Assembly: GCF_035605935.1 (NCBI RefSeq)
Contig: NZ_DATNGK010000104.1
Coordinates: 1 to 64,000, forward strand
DNA: 64,000 nucleotides
Direction: 5' to 3'
From: Actinocrinis sp035605935
Lineage (GTDB): Bacteria > Actinomycetota > Actinomycetes > Streptomycetales > Catenulisporaceae
This document shows positions 50,150 through 58,979 of this stretch, in pieces. Each line of letters begins with the position of its first letter. Position 1 is the stretch's first letter. The translations under genes were made by a program, and so were the position numbers. Below the pieces are notes generated by a model. That model had not been told where the DNA came from and did not search any database. It worked only from the letters and a program-made list of their open reading frames with translations.

Positions 50150-51790
50150 ATGGAAACCGCGGCCCTCGATGAACTCGCCGCCGAACTGTTGGCCGAAACG
50201 ATAGCCGAGGCCGAGCAGGCTGCTGGCGCCGCCGCTACACCCGATCTGCGTGCCGCCACCGCGGACTTGAACGCACTGCGCGAGCTGGTGTGCGCCGGAC
50301 CGGATGAGCAGGCCACCGTGCGGCAGCACGAACGCGGAAAGCTGACCGTGCGCGAGCGGCTGGAGCTGCTGTTCGACGAGGGCACCTTCACCGAGGTGGA
50401 GACGCTGCGCAGGCATCGGGCCAACGCCTTCGGTCTCGAACGGCGCCGCCCGCACGGCGACGGCGTGGTCACCGGCTGGGGCCTGGTGCACGGCCGGACC
50501 GTGTTCGCGTTCGGACACGACTTCCGGGTGTTCGGCGGGGCGTTGGGCGAGGCGCACGCGCAGAAGATCCACAAGCTGATGGACCTGGCCGCGGCGGCCG
50601 GTGCGCCGCTGATCGGCCTGTGCGACGGCGCGGGCGCCCGGATCCAGGAGGGCGTGACCGCGCTCGCCGGCTATGGCGGCATCTTCGAGCGCAACGTGCG
50701 CATGTCCGGGGTGGTACCCCAGATCAGCGTGATCCTCGGGCCGTGCGCGGGCGGCGCGGCGTATTCGCCGGCGTTGACCGACTTCACCTTCATGGTGCGC
50801 GGCAACGCGCAGATGTTCATCACCGGCCCAGACGTGGTGCGCGCGGTGACCGGCGAGCAGGTGACGCACGAGAGCCTGGGCGGCGCGGACGTGCACGCGC
50901 GCACCTCTGGCGTATCAGCGTTCATCCACGATGACGAAGGCTCCTGCTTCGAGGATGTCAGGTATCTGCTCTCGCTGCTGCCGTCCAACAACGCCGAGTT
51001 GCCGCCGGAGGCGCAGTGCGACGATCCGGCGGACCGCCGCGCCGAGGCGCTGCTGGATCTGGTCCCCACCGGGCCGAATCAGGCTTATGACGTGCGCGCG
51101 GTGATCCGCGAGGTGGTGGACCACGAGCAGTTCCTCGAGATCCACGAGCACTGGGCGCCGAATATCGTGTGCGCGCTGGCCCGGCTCGACGGCCGGGTCG
51201 TCGGGATCGTCGGGAACCAGCCGCTGGTGCTGGCCGGCGCGCTGGACATCCACGCGAGTGAGAAGTCCGCCAGGTTCGTGCAGCTGTGCGACGCCTTCAA
51301 CATCCCGCTGGTGACACTGGTGGACGTGCCCGGATTCCTGCCCGGCGCGCAACAGGAGAGCGACGGCATCATCCGGCACGGCGCGAAGCTGCTGTACGCG
51401 TACTGCAACGCCACAGTTCCGCGGGTCCAGGTCATCCTGCGTAAGGCGTATGGCGGGGCGTACATCGTGATGGACTCGCGCTCCATCGGCGCGGACCTCT
51501 CGTTCGCCTGGCCCACCAACGAGATCGCGGTCATGGGCGCGGAAGGCGCGGCGAACGTCATCTTCCGCAAGGAGATCGCGAACTCCCCGGATCCGCAGGC
51601 GGTGCGCGCCCGCAGGATCGAAGAGTATCGCAGTGAGTTGATGAACCCGTTCTACGCGGCCGAGCGCGGCCTGGTGGACGACGTCATCGACCCGGCGGAT
51701 ACGCGCAGAGTGCTGATCCGCTCGCTGGCGATGCTGCGCAACAAGCACGCGGACCTGCCGGAGCGCAAACACGGCAACCAACCGGTCTAG
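50150..51790 (+). CDS. acyl-CoA carboxylase, carboxyltransferase (beta) subunit
   Basis: A 546-residue carboxyltransferase of the AccD/PccB type. RGKLTVRERLELLFDEGTF near the N-terminus and the two crotonase-like halves (CDGAGARIQEG; VDVPGFLPGAQQE, RKAYGGAYIVM) are conserved. With a biotinylated alpha subunit encoded elsewhere it would make malonyl-CoA (or methylmalonyl-CoA) as extender. The ATG at 50150 is chosen over a GTG two codons earlier because GGCAGGG gives better spacing. It heads an operon with the epsilon subunit and an alpha/beta hydrolase. Confidence 0.95.
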   Translation: METAALDELAAELLAETIAEAEQAAGAAATPDLRAATADLNALRELVCAGPDEQATVRQHERGKLTVRERLELLFDEGTFTEVETLRRHRANAFGLERRRPHGDGVVTGWGLVHGRTVFAFGHDFRVFGGALGEAHAQKIHKLMDLAAAAGAPLIGLCDGAGARIQEGVTALAGYGGIFERNVRMSGVVPQISVILGPCAGGAAYSPALTDFTFMVRGNAQMFITGPDVVRAVTGEQVTHESLGGADVHARTSGVSAFIHDDEGSCFEDVRYLLSLLPSNNAELPPEAQCDDPADRRAEALLDLVPTGPNQAYDVRAVIREVVDHEQFLEIHEHWAPNIVCALARLDGRVVGIVGNQPLVLAGALDIHASEKSARFVQLCDAFNIPLVTLVDVPGFLPGAQQESDGIIRHGAKLLYAYCNATVPRVQVILRKAYGGAYIVMDSRSIGADLSFAWPTNEIAVMGAEGAANVIFRKEIANSPDPQAVRARRIEEYRSELMNPFYAAERGLVDDVIDPADTRRVLIRSLAMLRNKHADLPERKHGNQPV

Positions 51791-51799
51791 GCGGCGGCT

Positions 51800-52042
51800 A
51801 TGACGCGGAACCAGGCGATTGCGTCTGCGGGCCCTGACGGCGCGCCCGAATTCGGCCTGCGGATCGTGCGCGGGAACCCGACCGAAGCGCAGATCGCGGC
51901 GCTCGTCGCGGTCGTGGCTGTGCTCGGCGCCGCCCGCCCGCGGATCGAAGCGGTTGGGCAGGTTCAGCTGCGGCCGCGCCGGCGCCACGGACGCCTCCGG
52001 CACCAGCAGTGCTCGGCCGGGTCCTGGCGACGGCATCAGTGA
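51800..52042 (+). CDS. acyl-CoA carboxylase epsilon subunit
   Basis: An 80-residue protein whose core FGLRIVRGNPTEAQIAALVA matches the short epsilon subunits of actinomycete acyl-CoA carboxylases, which bind and stimulate the beta subunit. The C-terminus is basic and ends in a GSWRRHQ resembling the usual GxWRxS ending. It starts 9 bp after the beta stop and 11 bp before the next start. The conserved part is too short for very high certainty, but position and motif agree. Confidence 0.85.
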   Translation: MTRNQAIASAGPDGAPEFGLRIVRGNPTEAQIAALVAVVAVLGAARPRIEAVGQVQLRPRRRHGRLRHQQCSAGSWRRHQ

Positions 52043-52053
52043 GGGAGAGCACG

Positions 52054-53151
52054 GTGAACACGAAGAGCGGCGCGGCGACTTACGCGACCTCTGCCCGGGA
52101 TCGCAGAGCCCTGCGGGTGGTGCCCGAGTCGGTGCCGCTCCCGATGGCTCGGCTGCGATACCGGACCATCCACGGCCATAAGCATGCCTTCCGGATGGCG
52201 GGCAACGGTCCCGCCGTGCTGCTGATCCACGGAATCGGCGACTCCTCCGAGACATGGGCGCCGATCGTGCCCGGACTGGCCCGCAACCACCGGGTGATCG
52301 TGCCGGACCTGCTCGGCCACGGCGAGTCGGACAAGCCGCGCGGCGACTACTCCATCGGCGGTTATGCCAACGGCATGCGCGATCTGCTCTCGGTGCTCGG
52401 GATCGATCGCGTCACCCTCGTGGGCCACTCGCTCGGCGGCGGCGTGGCGATGCAGTTCGCCTATCAGTACCCTGAGCGTACCGAGCGGATCGTGCTGGTG
52501 GCCACCGGAGGAGTCGGCCGCCAGGTCACCCCGCTGCTGCGCGCGGCCTCGCTGCCGGGCGCGGAACTGCTGATGGCCGCGATGAAGCTGCCCACGGTGC
52601 GCTTGCAGATCACCGCCGCGGTCAAGCTGCTCCAGCTTTCCGGGCTGCCGCTGGGCCGCGACGCGCCGGAGTTGCTGCGCGTACTGGACGCACTGCCGAA
52701 CGCCGACTCGCGCCTCGCGTTCGGCAGAACGCTGCGTGCCGTCCTGGACTGGCGCGGGCAATTGGGCACGCTGCTGGACCGCTGCTACCTCACCGAGGGC
52801 ATGCCCACCATGCTCATGTGGGGCGCCAAGGACCCGATCCTCCCGGCGTCGCACGCCTGGCTGGCGCACGTGGCGATGCCGGGCAGCCGGCTGGAGCTTT
52901 TCACCGACACGGGGCACTTCCCGTTCCACACGCAGCCGCAACGGTTCCTGGACATCTTGCTCGATTTCATCGCGACCACCGAGGCGGCCGGCTTCTCCGC
53001 GGAGGAGTGGCGGCAGATGCTGCGCAACCGCAAGGTCAAACCGCGTCCCGCGTCCTCGCCCGCCCCCGCCCCCACAGCCGCGCAGGCGGCGCAAGCGCCG
53101 CAGGACGCCACTGCACCGCCCGCGGACGCGATCTGCGTCGCGGCGGCCTGA
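52054..53151 (+). CDS. alpha/beta hydrolase (complete catalytic triad)
   Basis: A 365-residue alpha/beta hydrolase with nucleophile motif GHSLGG (Ser126), Asp in GAKDPILP and His in DTGHFPFHTQP. Unlike the TAP-like pair it keeps the full triad. After the fold (about residue 325) comes a Pro/Ala-rich tail. A GTG start at 52054 has GAGGGAGAG upstream. It could be an esterase, thioesterase-like editor or tailoring enzyme; its operon with carboxylase subunits does not settle this. Confidence 0.88.
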   Translation: MNTKSGAATYATSARDRRALRVVPESVPLPMARLRYRTIHGHKHAFRMAGNGPAVLLIHGIGDSSETWAPIVPGLARNHRVIVPDLLGHGESDKPRGDYSIGGYANGMRDLLSVLGIDRVTLVGHSLGGGVAMQFAYQYPERTERIVLVATGGVGRQVTPLLRAASLPGAELLMAAMKLPTVRLQITAAVKLLQLSGLPLGRDAPELLRVLDALPNADSRLAFGRTLRAVLDWRGQLGTLLDRCYLTEGMPTMLMWGAKDPILPASHAWLAHVAMPGSRLELFTDTGHFPFHTQPQRFLDILLDFIATTEAAGFSAEEWRQMLRNRKVKPRPASSPAPAPTAAQAAQAPQDATAPPADAICVAAA

Positions 53152-53371
53152 GCCACCGAGCCTTCCGCGACCGCTCAAGCAGGCGTCGAGCCAGGTCGCC
53201 AACCATGCGCCTACGCGGTTCCGATCTCCGCTCATCCGCGGGGAGGCGGACCGAGATCCGGCAGCCGTCCGCCACCGCGGGCGCGCCCGGTAGCTGCCGG
53301 GACCGGGCGGGACACGATTCCGCCCGTCCCGGCACCCGGCTGGAATCGGAATTGAGAAGGGACCGACCTCA
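53152..53371. other. Intergenic region upstream of the minimal PKS
   Basis: About 220 bp without a recognisable gene. It contains a TCAAGCA/TCGAGCC pair 11 bp apart near its left end, and GGCGGAC-type repeats and short hairpins further right. It probably holds the minimal-PKS promoter. Confidence 0.5.
53175..53192 (+). promoter_or_regulatory. Candidate SARP operator upstream of the minimal PKS
   Basis: TCAAGCA (53175) and TCGAGCC (53186) start 11 bp apart about 180-200 bp before the small coding frame and about 280 bp before the KS-alpha start. Confidence 0.4.
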
Positions 53372-53476
53372 GTGAGGACTATCCGCACCCCCGACCCCGG
53401 CCGGCGCCGCCCGCCCGCGAGCAGCCCGTCCGGGCTGGGTCACCGTTCGAACCACCATGAAGGAGCGGGTCGATGA
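53372..53476 (+). CDS. Possible 34-residue leader frame coupled to KS-alpha
   Basis: A GTG at 53372 preceded by AGAAGGGA opens a 34-codon frame that ends with TGA overlapping the KS-alpha ATG (ATGA). The peptide is Arg/Pro-rich with no known motif. The arrangement could couple translation of KS-alpha to a short upstream frame; it may also be chance in high-GC DNA. Confidence 0.35.
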   Translation: MRTIRTPDPGRRRPPASSPSGLGHRSNHHEGAGR

Positions 53477-54741
53477 GCCGCGCGGTCGCCATCACCGGCC
53501 TCGGCGTGGTCGCCCCCGGCGGCGTCGGCACCAAGGCTTACTGGGAGCTGCTGACCTCCGGCCGCACCGCCACCCGCACGATCACCCACTTCGACCCCTC
53601 GCCGTTCCGCTCCCGGGTGGGCGCCGAGGTCGACTTCGACCCGATCAAGGCCGGACTCTCGCACCAGGACGCACGCCGGATGGACCGGGCCTCGCAGTTC
53701 GCGGTGGTCTGCGCCCGCGAGGCGCTGGCCGACAGCGGCCTGGACATCGAGTCGCTGGACCCGGGCCGCGTCGGCACCACGATCGCCACCGCGGTCGGCT
53801 GCACCACGAGCCTCGAGCGCGAGTACGTCGTGGTCAGCGACACCGGCACCAAGTGGGAAGTAGACCACGAATACGTGGTGCCCGAGCTGTACCGGCACTT
53901 CGTGCCCAGCTCGGTCGCCGCCGAGGTGGCCTGGGCCGCCGGAGCGCAGGGACCGGCCTCGATCGTCTCGACCGGCTGCACCTCCGGTCTCGACGCGCTC
54001 GGCTACGCGGTCGACCTGATCCGGGAAGGCAGCGTCGACGTCGTCGTGGCCGGCGGTACCGAGGCGCCTATCGCGCCGATCACCGCCGCCTGCTTCGACG
54101 CGATCCACGCCACCACCCCGCGCAACGACGACCCCGAACACGCCTGCCGCCCCTTCGACCGCACCCGCAACGGCCTGGTACTCGGCGAGGGCGCGGCGGT
54201 GCTGATCCTGGAGGAGCTGGAGAGCGCCCAACGCCGCGGCGCGCACATCTACGCCGAGATCAGCGGATTCGCCTCGCGCTGCAACGCCTATCACATGACC
54301 GGGCTCAAGCCCGACGGCCGCGAGATGGCCGAGGCGATCCGGGTCGCGCTGGACGAGGCCAGGCTGAACCCGGACGCGATCGACTACATCAACGCGCACG
54401 GCTCCGGCACCAAGATGAACGACCGGCACGAGACCGGCGCGTTCAAGGCGGCGCTCGGCGACCACGCGTACCGCGCCCCGGTCAGCTCGATCAAGTCCAT
54501 GATCGGGCACTCGCTCGGCGCGATCGGCGCGCTGGAGATCGCCGCCTGCGCGCTGGCCATCGAGGAGAACGTGGTGCCGCCCACGGCGAACCTGCACGAG
54601 CCGGACCCGGACCTCGACCTCGACTACGTCCCGAACACCGCCCGCGAGCACCGCACCGACGCGGTGCTCAGCGTCGGCAGCGGATTCGGCGGTTTCCAGA
54701 GCGCATTGGTGCTCAACCGCGTCGGCAGGAGGCAAGCATGA
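53473..54741 (+). CDS. type II PKS ketosynthase alpha (KS-alpha)
   Basis: A 422-residue KAS. The active-site Cys169 is in STGCTSGLDALG, with catalytic His in NAHGSGTK and KSMIGHSLGA. Together with the KS-beta it elongates and controls chain length of a poly-beta-ketone on the ACP. AAGGAG lies upstream of the ATG. Its stop overlaps the KS-beta start (ATGA). The protein is intact and typical of actinomycete aromatic PKS. Confidence 0.98.
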   Translation: MSRAVAITGLGVVAPGGVGTKAYWELLTSGRTATRTITHFDPSPFRSRVGAEVDFDPIKAGLSHQDARRMDRASQFAVVCAREALADSGLDIESLDPGRVGTTIATAVGCTTSLEREYVVVSDTGTKWEVDHEYVVPELYRHFVPSSVAAEVAWAAGAQGPASIVSTGCTSGLDALGYAVDLIREGSVDVVVAGGTEAPIAPITAACFDAIHATTPRNDDPEHACRPFDRTRNGLVLGEGAAVLILEELESAQRRGAHIYAEISGFASRCNAYHMTGLKPDGREMAEAIRVALDEARLNPDAIDYINAHGSGTKMNDRHETGAFKAALGDHAYRAPVSSIKSMIGHSLGAIGALEIAACALAIEENVVPPTANLHEPDPDLDLDYVPNTAREHRTDAVLSVGSGFGGFQSALVLNRVGRRQA

Positions 54742-55976
54742 GCGTGTCAGCACCCGTGGTCACCGGGCTCGGCATCGCCGCGCCGACGGGACTCGGCGTC
54801 GAGCAGCACTGGCAGGCTACGCTCGCCGGACGTCCGGCGATCGGCGAACTGACCCGCTTCGACGCCAGCCGCTACCCCTCCCGTCTGGCGGGCGAGGTCA
54901 CCGGATTCGACGCCGAGGCGCGCATCCCGAGCCGGCTGCTGCCGCAGACCGACCGCAGCACGCAGTTCGCGCTCGTGGCCGCCGAGGAGGCGTTGGGCGA
55001 CGCGGCGGTGAACCCGGAGGAACTGCCCGAGTACGGCATGGGCGTGATCACCTCGGCCTCCGGCGGCGGCGTCGAGTTCGGCCAGCGCGAGCTCGGGCTG
55101 TTGTGGAGCAAGGGCAAGGAGTACGTCAGCGCGTACCAGTCCTTCGCCTGGTTCTACGCGGCCAACACCGGCCAGATCTCGATCCGGCACCACATGCGCG
55201 GCCCCAGCGGGGTGGTGGTCACCGACCAGGCCGGCGGCCTCGACGCCCTCGGCCACGCCCGCAGGCAGATCCGTAAGGGCACTGAGTTGGTGGTCTCGGG
55301 CGGCGTGGACGGAGCGCTGTGCCCGTGGGGCTGGATGGGTCAGCTGGCGACCGGACTGCTGAGCCGCTCAACGGATCCGGCGCAGGGCTTCCTGCCGTTC
55401 TCCGCCGACGCGAACGGATACGTGCCCGGCGAGGGCGGGGCGATCATCGTGGTCGAAGACGCCGACGCGGCCCGCGCCCGCGGGGTCGAGCGGGTGTACG
55501 GCCGGATCCTCGGCTACGCCGCGACTTTCGACCCGCGGCCCTCCTCTGAGGATGCTGAGAACGATCCGCTGGCGGGCGGCGGGGGACTGCTGCGCGCGGC
55601 CCGCCAGGCGGTCGCCGACGCGGGGCTGGCCCCGGCGGACATCGGCGTCGTGTTCGCCGACGCCGCCGCAACTGCGCGACTCGACCGGGCCGAGGCGCTG
55701 GCCATCAGCGCGCTGTTCGGCCCGAACGCGGTGCCGGTCACCGCGCCGAAGACGATGACCGGCCGGCTGATCGGCGGCGGCGCGTCGCTCGACGTGGCCA
55801 CCGCGCTGCTGAGCCTGCGCGACCACGTGATCCCGCCGACGATCAACGTCGCGCAGGCCGCGCCCGGCCTGCCGATCGATCTGGTGACCGAGGCCCGCGA
55901 GACCGACGCGAGCGCCGCCCTCGTCCTGGCCAGGGGTTACAGCGGATTCAACGCGGCCCTCGTCGTCGGCGCCTAG
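54738..55976 (+). CDS. type II PKS chain-length factor (KS-beta)
   Basis: A 412-residue KS homologue in which the active-site Cys is replaced by Gln164 (TDQAGGLDALG), the hallmark of chain-length factors. It pairs with KS-alpha, and the Gln form decarboxylates malonyl-ACP to help priming. Overlap with KS-alpha ensures equal amounts. The chain length cannot be read reliably by eye. Confidence 0.97.
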   Translation: MSVSAPVVTGLGIAAPTGLGVEQHWQATLAGRPAIGELTRFDASRYPSRLAGEVTGFDAEARIPSRLLPQTDRSTQFALVAAEEALGDAAVNPEELPEYGMGVITSASGGGVEFGQRELGLLWSKGKEYVSAYQSFAWFYAANTGQISIRHHMRGPSGVVVTDQAGGLDALGHARRQIRKGTELVVSGGVDGALCPWGWMGQLATGLLSRSTDPAQGFLPFSADANGYVPGEGGAIIVVEDADAARARGVERVYGRILGYAATFDPRPSSEDAENDPLAGGGGLLRAARQAVADAGLAPADIGVVFADAAATARLDRAEALAISALFGPNAVPVTAPKTMTGRLIGGGASLDVATALLSLRDHVIPPTINVAQAAPGLPIDLVTEARETDASAALVLARGYSGFNAALVVGA

Positions 55977-56024
55977 CACCGCACGTACCGGAGAACAACG
56001 CTAACCGAGCAAGGAGTGCCGAGC

Positions 56025-56288
56025 ATGTCCCAAACGATCGACCGCGAAGTGCTGACCAGATTGCTGCGCGAAAGCGCCGGGGTAGAGGAGGGAGTGGATC
56101 TGGACGGCGAGGAGGTCCTGGACACCCCCTTCGTCGAGATCGGCTACGACTCGCTCGCGCTGCTTCAGGTCACCGGCCGCATCCGCCGCGAGTACGGCAT
56201 CGACCTGCCGGATGACGCGGTCTCAGACGCGGAGACCTTCCGCAGCCTCCTGGACATGATCCAGTCCGCCCCGATCGTCGCCTCCTGA
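56025..56288 (+). CDS. type II PKS acyl carrier protein
   Basis: An 87-residue ACP with phosphopantetheine Ser43 in GYDSLALL and the usual four-helix pattern (LLRESAGV, IRREYGIDLPDD). It completes the minimal PKS with the two ketosynthase subunits, 48 bp after KS-beta. AAGGAG precedes the ATG. A terminator follows it. Confidence 0.97.
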   Translation: MSQTIDREVLTRLLRESAGVEEGVDLDGEEVLDTPFVEIGYDSLALLQVTGRIRREYGIDLPDDAVSDAETFRSLLDMIQSAPIVAS

Positions 56289-56315
56289 CGAACCTGGGCA
56301 ACCCTCTGACACACG

Positions 56316-56354
56316 GCAGCCGCCGCCTCCCCGAAGGGAAGCGGCGGCTGCTTT
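56316..56354. terminator. Terminator after the minimal PKS
   Basis: An 11-bp stem (56316-56326 with 56341-56351), with further pairing inside and a TTTATAT run after it, lies between the ACP gene and the convergent SnoaL-like gene. Confidence 0.85.
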
Positions 56355-56374
56355 ATATTGCGTGCCACCTCGCT

Positions 56375-56821
56375 CTAGCGCAGATCGTCCCGGACCACCT
56401 GGCGGTCCCGGATCTTCAGCTCACCGCCGACCCGCACCAGCAGGTCCTCGCAGACCGTGCTGAACTTCAGCGAGGCCTTGCCGCCGTGCGGGATCTCGAT
56501 GACCGTGGCGTAGCTGCGCACCAACAGCTCGCCGTCGCTCTGCTCGGTCACGGTGATCATGCCGAGCCAGTGCCGGTGGCGGATGTCGGCCTCGTCCAGC
56601 GCCTTGCGCGCGGCGAGCGCGCCCGCGGCGATCTTGTCACGGCCCTGCACAGGGTGCGGGTGGCCGTTCGCGTCGAAGACGCCGTCCTCGGTGAAGGTCT
56701 GCGCCCACTGCGCCGTCAGACCGTCGTCGAGCAGGCGCATCTGCCACGCGTAGAACTGCTGGACCTCCAGGTAGAGGTCAGCGGAGACCGGCTTGCCGGC
56801 CGCCTCCAACAGGGCATCCAT
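56375..56821 (-). CDS. SnoaL_4-like protein (NTF2 fold) (second)
   Basis: A 148-residue SnoaL-like protein: LYLEVQQFYAWQMRLLDDG, TFTEDGVFDANGHPHP, and a C-terminal KIRDRQVVRDD strand. The start at 56821 has AAGGAG upstream; longer readings run into non-coding sequence. It is a paralogue of 18244-18753. It probably acts on the polyketide as a cyclase, isomerase or hydroxylase; the family does not predict which. Confidence 0.8.
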   Translation of the reverse strand: MDALLEAAGKPVSADLYLEVQQFYAWQMRLLDDGLTAQWAQTFTEDGVFDANGHPHPVQGRDKIAAGALAARKALDEADIRHRHWLGMITVTEQSDGELLVRSYATVIEIPHGGKASLKFSTVCEDLLVRVGGELKIRDRQVVRDDLR

Positions 56822-56910
56822 GCGAGCACTCCTTGCGTTGTCAGGGCTCTGTGAGACAGGCGGCCCCGCGCGGCGGCCGTCTGCGTGCCCTTGAGCTTCG
56901 GGAACGCTGC

Positions 56911-56928
56911 TCGACACGGTGTCGAGGC
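56911..56928 (+). promoter_or_regulatory. Candidate SARP operator upstream of the cyclase operon
   Basis: TCGACAC (56911) and TCGAGGC (56922) start 11 bp apart in the 256-bp divergent region between the SnoaL-like gene and the cyclase operon. Confidence 0.45.
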
Positions 56929-57077
56929 CGTCTGGACCCGCCCGCCGCGGCCGCGCTGCGCGAAGCCGCCGTCCAGCGGCTTTCGAGCGCGACGGACCAC
57001 GCTTGGCCCAGCCGCGCGGCCCGAGGCCGCACGGCGGCCCGCAGATCGCCTTGACCAGGCCGTGAGGAGAGCACCGG

Positions 57078-57863
57078 ATGCAGCTGATCGATCTTTCCAC
57101 GCCGGTCGACGCCCGCTTCTGGGAACCGGAGCCGGTACGGCACGAACCGATGACTCCCCGGCAGGGAGCCGAGCACATGACCGGCGCGATGCGCGAGCAC
57201 TTCGGCCTGGATTTGTCAGTGGACGAACTGCCCGACGGCGAGTTCCTCAACAACGACACCTTCACGCTCACCGCGCATACCGGGACCCACGTGGACGCCC
57301 CCGCGCACTATGGCTCCAAGACCGAGTACGGCGGGGGCGTCCCGCGCACCATCGACGAGTTGCCGCTGGACTGGTTCCTGCGCCCGGCCTTCGTGCTCGA
57401 CCTGACCGCCATCGGCTCGGGCGCGGCGAGCGTTGGCGACCTCGCCTCAGCCCTCGACCGCATCGACTACGAGCCGCAGCCCTATGACATCGCGCTGCTG
57501 TGGACCGGGGCCTCGGCGCGGGCGGGCACCCAGGAGTACTTCACCAAGTTCGTCGGGCTTGACGGCCCGGCCACCGATTACCTGCTGGACTTCGGCGTGC
57601 GCGTCATCGGTACCGACGCCTTCAGCCTGGACGCGCCGTTCCCGCACATCATCAGCGAGTACCAGCGCACCGGGGATCGCAGTGTCCTGTGGCCCGCTCA
57701 CTTCACCGGCCGGCGCCGTGAGTTCTGCCAGATCGAGCGGCTGGCCAACCTCGAGGCGCTGCCGGTCGCGCACGGCTTCCAGGTCAGCTGCCTGCCGGTC
57801 AAGCTGGCCGGAGCGGGCGCGGGCTGGACCCGGGCCGTCGCGATGATCGGGGACCTGTCGTGA
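57078..57863 (+). CDS. metal-dependent cyclase (PF04199/kynurenine-formamidase-like)
   Basis: A 261-residue protein of the cyclase family. AHTGTHVDAPAHY (residues 66-78) is the metal-binding HxGTHxDxPxH signature. Members in aromatic polyketide clusters are annotated as later-ring cyclases. It begins a four-gene operon with the malonyl transferase (GTGA overlap), ketoreductase and aromatase. It probably closes a second or later ring. Confidence 0.88.
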   Translation: MQLIDLSTPVDARFWEPEPVRHEPMTPRQGAEHMTGAMREHFGLDLSVDELPDGEFLNNDTFTLTAHTGTHVDAPAHYGSKTEYGGGVPRTIDELPLDWFLRPAFVLDLTAIGSGAASVGDLASALDRIDYEPQPYDIALLWTGASARAGTQEYFTKFVGLDGPATDYLLDFGVRVIGTDAFSLDAPFPHIISEYQRTGDRSVLWPAHFTGRRREFCQIERLANLEALPVAHGFQVSCLPVKLAGAGAGWTRAVAMIGDLS

Positions 57864-58954
57864 TCGGCCGAGGTGTGCCGACGGGCACCTCCACGCCGCG
57901 CCCGGTCGCGCTGCTGCTGCCCGGCCAGGGCGCGCAGTACCAGGGCATGGGCGTTGGACTCTACGAGCGGGAACCCGCTTTCACCGACGCCATCGACGAA
58001 TTCTTCGTGCTGCTCGGCCGCGAAGGCGCCGCGATCCGCGCCGACTGGCTCTCCGAGCATCCGAGTGTCGCCGTGGACGAGGCGATCCGCGCCCAGCCGC
58101 TGCTGTTCGGCATCGGCTACGCGGTCGGCCGGATGCTTCAGTCCTGGGGCGTGGAGCCCTCGGTGCTGCTCGGGCACAGCGCGGGGGAGTACGTCGCGGC
58201 CGCCCTCGCCGGAGTGGTCAGCCTCGAGGACGCCGCCGCGCTGCTGCTCTCCCGGGTCGAGCTGTTCCAGCGCGCCCCGGTCGGCGGCATGCTCGCCGTG
58301 GTCGCCACCGAGGATCAGGTCGCCCCCTTCCTCACCGAGGAGGTGGTGATCGGCGCCGTCAACGGGCCGGGGCAGTTGCTGGTCGCCGGACCCGAACCGC
58401 ACCTGTCGCGGGTGCGCGCGGCGCTGGAGCGGGCCGAGATCACCTGCATGCCGGCGAAGGCGCTGCGCGGCTTCCACAGCCCCTCCATCCTCGAGGCCTG
58501 CGAAGCCTCGGTGCCCGACTTCGCCGCGATCCGGCTGAACGCTCCCGCCCTTGAGATCGTGTCGGCATCGCGTCCCGGATTCCTGGACCGCGCGACCGCC
58601 CGCGACCCGCGGTTCTGGGCGATGGTGCCCGGCGTGCCGGTGTGCTTCGGCCCCGCGCTCGACCTGCTGCTCTCGCGCGGCTCGTATCTGCTGGTGGAGA
58701 CCGGCCCCGGCCAGGGCCTGTCCGTGCTGGCCCGCCGCCATCCGCAGGTGCTGGCCAGGCGCAGCGCGGTGGTCTCGATGCTCGGGCACCGGCCCGGACC
58801 GCCCGGGGCGGACCGGGCGGCGGTGCTGCGCGCCGTGGACCGGCTGGCCTCAGAGGGCTACCGGGTGCCGGCCGCGGCCCGCGAGTCGCTGCTCGACGAT
58901 CAGCCGGCCGCGGTCATGCCCGCGGTGCTGGTGCCGACCGGGATCGGTCAGTGA
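57860..58954 (+). CDS. malonyl-CoA:ACP transacylase
   Basis: A 364-residue FabD-type AT. LLPGQGAQYQGMG opens it; GHSAGE has His106 and Ser107, and a catalytic His is in LRGFHSPSI. It would supply malonyl-ACP to the minimal PKS; type II clusters often borrow this enzyme from fatty acid synthesis, so a resident one is notable. It is the third AT-fold protein in the window and a different subgroup from the other two. Confidence 0.93.
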   Translation: MIGRGVPTGTSTPRPVALLLPGQGAQYQGMGVGLYEREPAFTDAIDEFFVLLGREGAAIRADWLSEHPSVAVDEAIRAQPLLFGIGYAVGRMLQSWGVEPSVLLGHSAGEYVAAALAGVVSLEDAAALLLSRVELFQRAPVGGMLAVVATEDQVAPFLTEEVVIGAVNGPGQLLVAGPEPHLSRVRAALERAEITCMPAKALRGFHSPSILEACEASVPDFAAIRLNAPALEIVSASRPGFLDRATARDPRFWAMVPGVPVCFGPALDLLLSRGSYLLVETGPGQGLSVLARRHPQVLARRSAVVSMLGHRPGPPGADRAAVLRAVDRLASEGYRVPAAARESLLDDQPAAVMPAVLVPTGIGQ

Positions 58955-58979
58955 CCGATCGAGGAGAAAGGACGAAATC

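Noticed and set aside
51800..52042. Frameshift in the carboxylase epsilon gene, since another frame continues into the hydrolase gene
   Set aside because: The chosen frame keeps the conserved core and a GxW ending, and the hydrolase has its own ribosome-binding site at 52054.
54738..55976. KS-beta as a decayed ketosynthase because the Cys is missing
   Set aside because: Gln at that position defines chain-length factors, so the protein is functional as KS-beta.
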